Assembly (NCBI GenBank): GCA_025363655.1
Contig: JANYDK010000048.1
Coordinates: 1-37,863 of the forward strand
Direction of reading: 5' to 3'
Source: Deltaproteobacteria bacterium
Lineage (GTDB): Bacteria; Myxococcota_A; Polyangia; Polyangiales; JADJMO01
DNA: 37,863 bases
Shown: positions 32,271 through 37,863 of the stretch, one piece after another
Layout of the letters: each line of letters begins with the position of its first letter
Numbering within the stretch: the first letter of the stretch is position 1
Made by a program: the position numbers and the translations under genes
The notes under the pieces: model-generated
The model's database searches: none
Told to the model about the DNA's origin: nothing
What the model saw: the letters and a program-made list of their open reading frames with translations, nothing else

Positions 32271-34013
32271 TCACTTCGGTCCACCCACCGGGGTGCCGAT
32301 GTTCGCGTCGAAGCCGCGGAGCATGCGCGGGACCTTGCAGAGCAGCTTCGGCGCCGAGGCCGGCTTCGGCGTGAGGTTCTTGGCGACGCCCTCGAGACGC
32401 GTGAAGTTGAAGGACGTGTTGACGGCGACGATGCCGATCACCCGGGCGCCGTGGATCATCGCTTCACCGACCTGCGGCGGATCTTCCGCACCGTCGGGGC
32501 TCGCGGCGTACTTCGGCAAGGCGGCGAGCGAGGCGAGGAGCGCCTTCGGATCGTAGTCGGCCGGAGCCTCCTTCGCGACCTCCTCGAGCGTGAGGAAGAG
32601 CGAAGGACAGGTCGATGTGCTCTCGCCCTTGGTCGGCGCGCGATCGGGCTTCTGGTCGTCGAGTATCGCGCGGATCTCGCCGTCGCCCGGCATCGTCACG
32701 ATCGAGCTCGTCGGACCCATGGGACCTGTCGCGCCGGTCGTGAACACGAGCGTGCGCAGCCCGCGATCGGTGACGCCATCAGCCTCGGCATGCGCGGTCA
32801 GCCAGAGACGATCGTCCTTGGCGACGACGAGATCGATCGGCGTGAGATGCCACGATTTGTCGCTCGGAATCGCTGCGAGCTTGCGCCAGGTATAGTCGAG
32901 GACGAGACGCGCGGGCTCGGCGGGAAGCTGGACGTCGGGGAGCTTCACCAACTCGAAGGTCGGCTTCTCGGCGGTGCTGCGATAGAGCGCCTGCTTGCCG
33001 TACGGATCGCCGTCGGCGCGTTCGCGAAGGATCATCCAACGCGTACCGTCGCTCTCCTCGGACGCCATCGTCACCACGCCGGTGCCGGCGACGTCGAGAC
33101 GCTGCCACGTCTTTCCGTCGAAGCGCGCGAGATACGGCTGCGGAGGCTTGTCCGGATCCATGCCGAGGTTGCCGCCGACGTAGATCGCCGACTTGCCGGT
33201 TCCGCGGATCCATGGCGAGTAGACCGACTCGTTTTCAGCGAGGCCGGGGAGCTTCTCGCGCACGCCGACACTGTCGCCAGGTACGAAGCGTTGAACGACG
33301 CCGTCGTAGCCGATGAGCATCGCGACGTCGCCGCTGGCGAAGGACACCCATCCGTCGACGATGGCCTCTTTCGTGATCTCGGGCGTCTTGTTCTTGGTCG
33401 TCCCGCTGGCGACGACGAACTCGCCACCGGTGCCATGCGGGATGTACGTGAAGCGCGGCGCGTGGAGGCGATGCGCGAGGAAGGAACCGTCGCTCCACGG
33501 CTGCACGTCGTCGTAGAACCAGGCGGTGCCGCCGGTCGGGTCGTCGGTCGCGACCTCGGTGAAGCCCGCTTCGGTGAGATGAAGCACCGACCATCGACCT
33601 CCCGCGCGCTCGTACGAGGTGGTGTCGATCATCCAGACGTCGTTCGGATAGCGCCCGCCGACGGTGGTGAACGCGTAGCCAGGCTCGGGCCTCGCAGGCA
33701 GGCCCTTGAGGCTCGCCGGATCGAACGAGAGCTGTTTTCCAGAGGGTGCGAAGGCGATGGCGACGCTGCCGTTGACCGCGACGACGTCGTCGAGCCGCGT
33801 GATGCGAAGCTCGTCGTCCCGCAGGGCCGCCACCTTCCAGGTCAGCTCCGCCTTCGGGGCCGCCTTCTTCGCGTTCGCCGAAGGATCGGGCCGCGGCTGC
33901 TCGCTTCCTTGCGGCGGGGGAGGCGGCGACTTCTTGCACGCGAGGGGCATCGCGAGCGCGAGCCCGGACATGACGACGACGACGACGCAGTTCGAGTGGC
34001 TCATGGGACTCAT
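32271..34013 (-). CDS. Large lipoprotein of unknown function, partner of the cytochrome
   Basis: The protein has 580 residues from ATG 34013, overlapping the cytochrome stop as ATGA (a second ATG is at 34004). The signal ends MPLAC, a fair lipobox, then KKSPPPPP and a charged tether. The long body has repeated WxxL/GGxxP-like strands (YPNDVWMIDTT, GGRWSVLHLTEAGF, SAIYVGGNLG, TRWMILRERADG) at 40-60-residue spacing. This suggests a beta-propeller-like sensor or binding domain of about seven blades. No catalytic motif was seen. Co-translation with the multiheme cytochrome suggests that both act in the periplasm or at the outer membrane. Confidence 0.85.
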   Translation of the reverse strand: MSPMSHSNCVVVVVMSGLALAMPLACKKSPPPPPQGSEQPRPDPSANAKKAAPKAELTWKVAALRDDELRITRLDDVVAVNGSVAIAFAPSGKQLSFDPASLKGLPARPEPGYAFTTVGGRYPNDVWMIDTTSYERAGGRWSVLHLTEAGFTEVATDDPTGGTAWFYDDVQPWSDGSFLAHRLHAPRFTYIPHGTGGEFVVASGTTKNKTPEITKEAIVDGWVSFASGDVAMLIGYDGVVQRFVPGDSVGVREKLPGLAENESVYSPWIRGTGKSAIYVGGNLGMDPDKPPQPYLARFDGKTWQRLDVAGTGVVTMASEESDGTRWMILRERADGDPYGKQALYRSTAEKPTFELVKLPDVQLPAEPARLVLDYTWRKLAAIPSDKSWHLTPIDLVVAKDDRLWLTAHAEADGVTDRGLRTLVFTTGATGPMGPTSSIVTMPGDGEIRAILDDQKPDRAPTKGESTSTCPSLFLTLEEVAKEAPADYDPKALLASLAALPKYAASPDGAEDPPQVGEAMIHGARVIGIVAVNTSFNFTRLEGVAKNLTPKPASAPKLLCKVPRMLRGFDANIGTPVGGPK

Positions 34014-35221
34014 TTCTCCGCCAGGTCGCCTTCGTCGACGACGATTTCACCGGAAATTTTCGCGTCGTTCTCACCGCCGCCGAGATGCTGCACGCGCTGG
34101 TAGAGGACGCGCCAGTGCATCGGCTGGCCGCTGCTCCCGGGAAGGCGCAGCGTCACCGCGCGGGACTCTTCTCCCTCGACGCCGAGCCGATCGTCGGTCT
34201 TCACCACGCGGACGATGATGCCCGGCACCTGTTGCACGTCGGCGAAGTGTCGACCGAGGTACTTCACGCGCTTCACGTGCGGCATCGCCGGATCGCCGGC
34301 GACGACCACGAGGGCCAGTCGACGGAGCAAATCGCCGGTGGGAAATGCATGTCCGACGCTGCCGAGGGTGAGCGTGAGGGTGACGTCCTCGCCGTTGCGT
34401 ACGGCGACGATCTTGGCGGCTCCCTTCACGAACGCCGGATCGCGCGAGGCGTCGAATCGATGCGACGCGTGCTGTTTTCCGGAGTCGTCGAGCACCAGCG
34501 GCATGTGACAGCCGCCGCAGGTCGACGTCGAGGCGAGCGAGTCTTCGTGCTCGAGGAGCGTCAGCTGCATCCACTCGACCTTGGTTCGAACCGATTGGTC
34601 GGGAAAGGTGAATTGGTGGCAATCGCCGCACCCGCCTTCACTCGCGCCACCGTATTCGGAGGCACTGAGCGAGGCGACGCGAAGGGGCGGATGACCGACC
34701 GGCGCGTGCGCGAGCGTCGCCGCCGTCTCACCGGCGCGCGGGAGATGACACGTGACGCAACTGGTGCCCGACTCGGCGCCGAAGCCGGTGAGCTTCACCG
34801 GGACCAGCCCCGCGACGAGGGGCGTCTTCGGATTGGACTCCGGCGCGTGGCAGTTGCGACAGAAGGCGCGCGGCTCGGCGGCGAAGGCCTCGGTGAACGA
34901 GGGATCGACGTAGGCGTCACGATGGAGCGACGCGCGCCACTCCTTCGCGATCGGCTCGTGACACCCTTCGCAACGGCGATTCGCGGCTTCGCGATCGAGG
35001 TGATGATCGAGCTCGGCGTAGAGCGGAGGTCGCGCAGGTGGCGGCGCCGTCGATTTCTTCTTCTTCGGGGTGCTCGACGTGATCGGCCCGGAACTCGTCG
35101 TCGTCGCGCTCGCCGCGGCGGCGCCGACGTTCGGTGGCGGCTCGTCTCGCGGCGTGGACCGCAAGAAGAACAGGCAGGCGGCGCACGCCACCCATGTCCC
35201 GCCCGATCGTGAAAAACGCAC
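34010..35221 (-). CDS. Five-heme cytochrome c, exported
   Basis: This is a 403-residue protein with an N-terminal hydrophobic signal (GTWVACAACLFFL), then a Lys/Pro-rich linker. Five CxxCH heme sites stand at about 84-88 (CEGCH), 121-125 (CRNCH), 155-159 (CVTCH), 198-202 (CGDCH) and 235-239 (CGGCH). Extra His residues (for example HHLDRE and FDASHR-type sites) could be distal ligands. The C-terminal third (about 250-403) lacks hemes and looks beta-rich. The spacing resembles cytochrome c-554 and related periplasmic electron carriers; the reductant or acceptor cannot be told. The start at 35221 is a GTG. The gene reads away from the aminotransferase-like gene. The downstream lipoprotein start overlaps its stop. 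Confidence 0.93.
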   Translation of the reverse strand: MRFSRSGGTWVACAACLFFLRSTPRDEPPPNVGAAAASATTTSSGPITSSTPKKKKSTAPPPARPPLYAELDHHLDREAANRRCEGCHEPIAKEWRASLHRDAYVDPSFTEAFAAEPRAFCRNCHAPESNPKTPLVAGLVPVKLTGFGAESGTSCVTCHLPRAGETAATLAHAPVGHPPLRVASLSASEYGGASEGGCGDCHQFTFPDQSVRTKVEWMQLTLLEHEDSLASTSTCGGCHMPLVLDDSGKQHASHRFDASRDPAFVKGAAKIVAVRNGEDVTLTLTLGSVGHAFPTGDLLRRLALVVVAGDPAMPHVKRVKYLGRHFADVQQVPGIIVRVVKTDDRLGVEGEESRAVTLRLPGSSGQPMHWRVLYQRVQHLGGGENDAKISGEIVVDEGDLAEK

Positions 35222-35290
35222 GGCTGGATGCTAAACGCTCCGCGCCAAGGCCGCATTGCGCAGGCCGCCGGCGCGACGCGGAAACCGGAT

Positions 35291-36508
35291 ATGCTCGGCG
35301 CGATGGCACTCCGTTACCCCGCGATGGGGCCGCTGAAGAGCCAAGGCTTCCCAGCCTTCCTCGGCGAACGGCTCGGCGCTCCGGGCGTGCACCTTCGCTC
35401 CTTCGGCGACGATCTCTCGAGCCTCCTGCGCACGAATCGCCTCTGCCTCGTCGACTCCGGGGCCTCGGCCAACCTGGTGGCGGCGCTGGTGCTCGCGAGT
35501 CATTGCGGGCTCCCCTTCGGCGCGGCGCGCGGCGAGCTCCCGAAGAAGCGTCGAGCGCTCGCGAGCGGCTTCTCTCATCCCTCGACGCTCTCGGCGCTCC
35601 ACCTCGCTGGCTTCGACGTCTCACTCGTCGACACCGAAGAGGGCGGCTTCGGCATCTCGCCCGAGGCGGTGAAACGCGCACTCGAAGGCGAGCGTGGCGA
35701 AGACGTCGCCGTCGTCTGCGTCACGCATTTTCTCGGCTTTCCCGCGCGCATCGATCTCGTCGCCGACATCGCCGCGGCCAAGCACGTCGCCTGGACGCTG
35801 CAAGACGCCTGCGACACCCTCGGCCTCCACATCGCCGGATATCCCATTCACGCGTGGGCCACGTTCACCACCTACGCGCTCGATCCCGAGAGCCACCTCG
35901 CGGCCTACGGCGGAGGCGCCATCGCCACCGACGACGGCGGTCTCTTCGAGGAGTGCGAGACCGTCTCCCACCTCGGCCGGCCGCTCGTGCCAGCGCCCGC
36001 CGTCTTCGGCGACGAGGAAGATCTCGAGCCGGAAAAGCACCTGGTTCCGGCGCGTGAGCCGCTCGCCGCGCGCGAAGGTCTCGGCGTCGAGATGAGCGAC
36101 CTCGACGCCTGCTACGGCCTCTTCGCCCTCGAGTCGGCGCCCTCGAGCGCGAGGCGACGCGCGGTCCACTACGGCGTCTTCTACGAGACGCTCTCGCAGC
36201 ACCCGAAGCTCATCGTCACCGCCGACCCCTTCAACGGCTCGTCGCCCTACGTCTTCCCGGTGCGCGTGCGCTCCGGCGACGCGCGAGCGTTTCACGAACG
36301 CCTCACCGCCCGCGGCATCGAAGTGCGCTCGGCGATCGCCGGCTCGATCGTCGATCACCCTGCTTTTGCAGGTATTGCGCACGACGGCTTGGTCAACTGC
36401 AAGAAGACGCTGGCGGCGACGGTGGTGCTCAGCATCCATCCCTCGCTGCCGACGGAAGACGTCGAAGCCGTCGCCGAGCTCGTCGCCGAAGTGGCCGACA
36501 AGCTCTAG
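35291..36508 (+). CDS. DegT/RfbH-like PLP- or PMP-dependent enzyme with His in place of the catalytic Lys
   Basis: The protein has 405 residues from ATG 35291; ATG 35228 would leave 6 bp between divergent starts, and ATG 35303 is also possible. It has the fold landmarks of DegT/DnrJ/EryC1/StrS enzymes: VDSGASANLVAALVL (cofactor phosphate), LQDACDTLG (Asp contacting the pyridine nitrogen) and a final-strand SIHPSLPTEDVE. Where aminotransferases carry the Schiff-base Lys before GEGG, this protein reads DPESHLAAYGGG, placing His (codon 35894-35896) at the Lys position. That substitution marks PMP-dependent sugar dehydratases (RfbH/E1, ColD), which cannot form an internal aldimine. CDTLG is also RfbH-like, although the RfbH iron-sulfur cysteines are not evident. 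It probably acts on a nucleotide-sugar or other keto-sugar. No sugar-pathway neighbour was seen. Confidence 0.85.
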   Translation: MLGAMALRYPAMGPLKSQGFPAFLGERLGAPGVHLRSFGDDLSSLLRTNRLCLVDSGASANLVAALVLASHCGLPFGAARGELPKKRRALASGFSHPSTLSALHLAGFDVSLVDTEEGGFGISPEAVKRALEGERGEDVAVVCVTHFLGFPARIDLVADIAAAKHVAWTLQDACDTLGLHIAGYPIHAWATFTTYALDPESHLAAYGGGAIATDDGGLFEECETVSHLGRPLVPAPAVFGDEEDLEPEKHLVPAREPLAAREGLGVEMSDLDACYGLFALESAPSSARRRAVHYGVFYETLSQHPKLIVTADPFNGSSPYVFPVRVRSGDARAFHERLTARGIEVRSAIAGSIVDHPAFAGIAHDGLVNCKKTLAATVVLSIHPSLPTEDVEAVAELVAEVADKL

Positions 36509-36520
36509 CCGGGAACTTGC

Positions 36521-36540
36521 GCGAAGGCCTGTGCCTTCGC
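36521..36540 (+). terminator. Perfect 8-bp stem-loop after the DegT-like gene
   Basis: GCGAAGGC, loop CTGT, GCCTTCGC begins 12 bp after the stop. A second smaller stem (GTTGC TGC GCAAC inside AGCGG...CCGCT, 36542-36568) follows. There is no U-run, so it may depend on Rho or act as an mRNA 3' protector. Confidence 0.6.
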
Positions 36541-36638
36541 CAGCGGTTGCTGCGCAACTCTGGCCGCTTCCGTCAATCTCGCTCTGCTCGGTTGCCGAAG
36601 CCATTGACGCAGGCGGGTGCGTGCCACACACCGCACGC

Positions 36639-37625
36639 ATGCTTTGGTCGCGATGCTGCCTCGTCCTCTGCGCTGCGGTCGTGTCGGGATGCACGCTCGT
36701 CAACAATCTCGACGAGTACACCGCCGGCAGCCCCGCGCCCCTCGACGGCGGCGACTCCAGCGTCGACGTCGCCGTCGACACCGCTCCGGTCACCTGCACC
36801 GCGGCCCAGAAGTCCTGCGGCGGAGCCTGTCGCGAAAAGACAGATGACAAGTTCGGCTGCATCGCCGCGACGTGCGACCCGTGCAGCTTCAAGAACGCCG
36901 CTGCTGGTGGGTGCGACGACAAGGGCGCGTGCAAGCTGGGAGCGTGTGCTGCCAATTTCGGCAACTGCAACGGCATCGACGAGGACGGCTGCGAGCTGGC
37001 CGTCGACACCGCCGTCGACGACTGCGGCAAGTGCGGCAACCACTGCGGCGGCAAGGCCAACGCGACGATGACCTGCGTCGTCGGTGCGTGTGCGATCGGC
37101 GGTTGCTCGAGCGGGTTCGGCGACTGCAACAAGAAGGTCGACGACGGCTGCGAGACGGCCACCGACACCCTCCCCAACTGCGGCGCCTGCGGCAACACCT
37201 GCGCGAGCATCGCGCACGCGAGCGCCGACTGCGTGTCCTCGAAGTGCACGCTCAAAACGTGCAACGCCGGATTCGTCGACTGCGACGGCAACCCTGACAA
37301 CGGCTGCGAATGCGGCGCGGCGGGGGGCGCGGCCACCTGCGGGGTGGTGTCGGGTGGCGATGCAGGCAGCGATGCCGACGCCAGCGGCGACGCGGGTGCA
37401 GGCGGCACGTGCACGTTCCTCGGTTGCGCGGCTGGCTTCGCCGACTGCAACAAGAACCTCACCACCGACGGCTGCGAAGTGAGCCTCCTCACGGACGCCG
37501 CCAACTGCGGCAAGTGCGGGCTCTCGTGCGAAGGAGCGACGTGCGCCGGAGGCATCTGCCAGCCGACCGTGCTCGCCAAGGGGCAGGCGTTCCCCGGCCA
37601 GCTCGCGCTCGACCGCGACTACTAG
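36639..37625 (+). CDS. Cys-rich repeat lipoprotein, apparently truncated by IS630-type insertion
   Basis: This encodes 328 residues from ATG 36639. Signal and lipobox VVSGC are good, followed by an Asp/Gly/Pro tether. The body has about five copies of a disulfide-rich unit: CGACGNTC..., then C...GFGDCNKKVDDGCE. Such repeats with DGCE ends are common in surface lipoproteins of Polyangia, and are usually followed by a C-terminal beta-propeller opening with LASGQ..P..LALD..xVYW. Here the frame reads PTVLAKGQAFPGQLALDRDY and then stops at TAG, exactly where the propeller would start and where the IS630-like element begins. So this is probably the 5' piece of a larger gene. The truncated protein may still be exported and anchored. 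Confidence 0.82.
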   Translation: MLWSRCCLVLCAAVVSGCTLVNNLDEYTAGSPAPLDGGDSSVDVAVDTAPVTCTAAQKSCGGACREKTDDKFGCIAATCDPCSFKNAAAGGCDDKGACKLGACAANFGNCNGIDEDGCELAVDTAVDDCGKCGNHCGGKANATMTCVVGACAIGGCSSGFGDCNKKVDDGCETATDTLPNCGACGNTCASIAHASADCVSSKCTLKTCNAGFVDCDGNPDNGCECGAAGGAATCGVVSGGDAGSDADASGDAGAGGTCTFLGCAAGFADCNKNLTTDGCEVSLLTDAANCGKCGLSCEGATCAGGICQPTVLAKGQAFPGQLALDRDY

Positions 37626-37863
37626 TTCGTCAGCCCCCCGGCGATGGGTGAAAAGTTGCCCGGTCGTGCGCGAATCGCCGAGCACGTCGAGCATGAAGCG
37701 ATATCGAGTTCAGCTCACGATCGACGAGCGCGCGGGCCTCGAGGCGATGTTGGCGCATGGACGGGTGGCGGCGGACCGCGTGAAGCGGGCTCGGATTATT
37801 TTGCTCGCGGACGCCGAGCTGACTGACGAGGAGATTGTCGACGAAGTCGGCGCGGGCATCGCG
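37625..37863 (+). mobile_element. Left end of an IS630-family insertion sequence (runs off window)
   Basis: The element probably begins at 37625 after a TA target at 37623-37624 in a CTAG context, the preferred IS630 target. The first bases are GTTCGTCAGCCCCCCGG, likely part of the terminal inverted repeat; the right end lies outside. A transposase gene begins 68 bp in. Confidence 0.65.
37693..37863 (+). CDS. IS630-family transposase, N-terminal helix-turn-helix part (3' end outside window)
   Basis: The first 57 residues are visible from ATG 37693, beginning MKRYRVQLTIDERAGLEAML. The following VKRARIILLADAELTDEEIVDEVG is the HTH opening of IS630/Tc1-type transposases (RxxRxxLLADxxxxDxEIAxxxG). 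The catalytic DDE domain is beyond the edge. The hydrophobic ILLADA and the acidic turn are diagnostic enough to name the family. It reads in the same direction as the lipoprotein it appears to interrupt. Confidence 0.85.
   Translation, partial: MKRYRVQLTIDERAGLEAMLAHGRVAADRVKRARIILLADAELTDEEIVDEVGAGIA

Noticed and set aside
35621-37579. 652-codon minus-strand frame opposite the DegT-like and Cys-rich genes
   Set aside because: It spans two unrelated real genes and an intergenic hairpin and has no motifs. It is a shadow.
1-37863. tRNA, rRNA, CRISPR or prophage genes
   Set aside because: No repeat-spacer array, tRNA-like cloverleaf, rRNA sequence or phage structural gene was recognised on either strand.

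Overview
The window is a dense, GC-rich stretch of bacterial chromosome. It most likely comes from a myxobacterium (Myxococcota, probably Polyangia). The evidence is an eukaryote-like Ser/Thr kinase fused to an AAA/STAND-like ATPase and TPRs, many Cys-rich or low-complexity lipoproteins, and two secreted proteins ending in a MYXO-CTERM-like signal (Cys, short hydrophobic helix, Arg cluster). A SWIM/SNF2 helicase, a 12-domain Ig-like lipoprotein and strong G/C bias in third codon positions also fit. No rRNA, tRNA, CRISPR array, prophage or plasmid functions were seen.

Layout. 1-3492: kinase-ATPase-TPR regulator, entering from the left edge. 3489-6541 (minus): a four-gene unit of DHH phosphoesterase, MYXO-CTERM protein and two membrane proteins, tightly coupled by ATGA overlaps. 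6635-8095: a PA-repeat lipoprotein and a convergent outer-membrane-like protein. 8307-12577 (plus): a lipoprotein coupled to an ABC importer (ATPase, permease and an NMT1/THI5-type binding lipoprotein), interrupted by a small minus-strand Cys-rich lipoprotein. 12550-14008 (minus): a secreted alpha/beta hydrolase with MYXO-CTERM tail and a paralogue of the small Cys-rich lipoprotein. 14299-15687: amidase. 15787-20585 (plus): a macro-domain/SIR2 fusion followed at short distance by glucose-6-phosphate isomerase and two proteins of unknown function. 20545-25697 (minus): SWIM/SNF2 helicase and two tandemly duplicated secreted proteins. 26155-29559: Ig-like repeat lipoprotein. 29580-30812 (minus): a fusion of two lysine-fermentation enzymes (Kal-Kce). 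30952-32269: two unknown genes, the second directly preceded by a perfect 16-bp palindrome. 32271-35221 (minus): five-heme cytochrome c and a coupled lipoprotein. 35291-36508: a DegT-fold PLP/PMP enzyme whose catalytic Lys appears to be His. 36639-37863: a Cys-rich lipoprotein apparently cut by an IS630-family element whose transposase runs off the right edge.

How the genes work together. Most look like ordinary chromosomal genes of a predatory or saprophytic soil myxobacterium: envelope proteins, signalling and central metabolism (Pgi). The best candidate for an undescribed system is the macro-SIR2 protein at 15787-17598. It carries an intact SIR2 NADase-type catalytic Asn/His pair behind an N-terminal macro fold that has lost the usual NAAN motif. 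This suggests a single-chain, ligand-gated NAD+-depleting effector reminiscent of Thoeris parts, with no TIR partner visible. Secondary items are the Kal-Kce fusion, the His-for-Lys DegT enzyme, the IS630 truncation, recurrent hexanucleotide repeats, and the palindrome at the start of a tiny gene.
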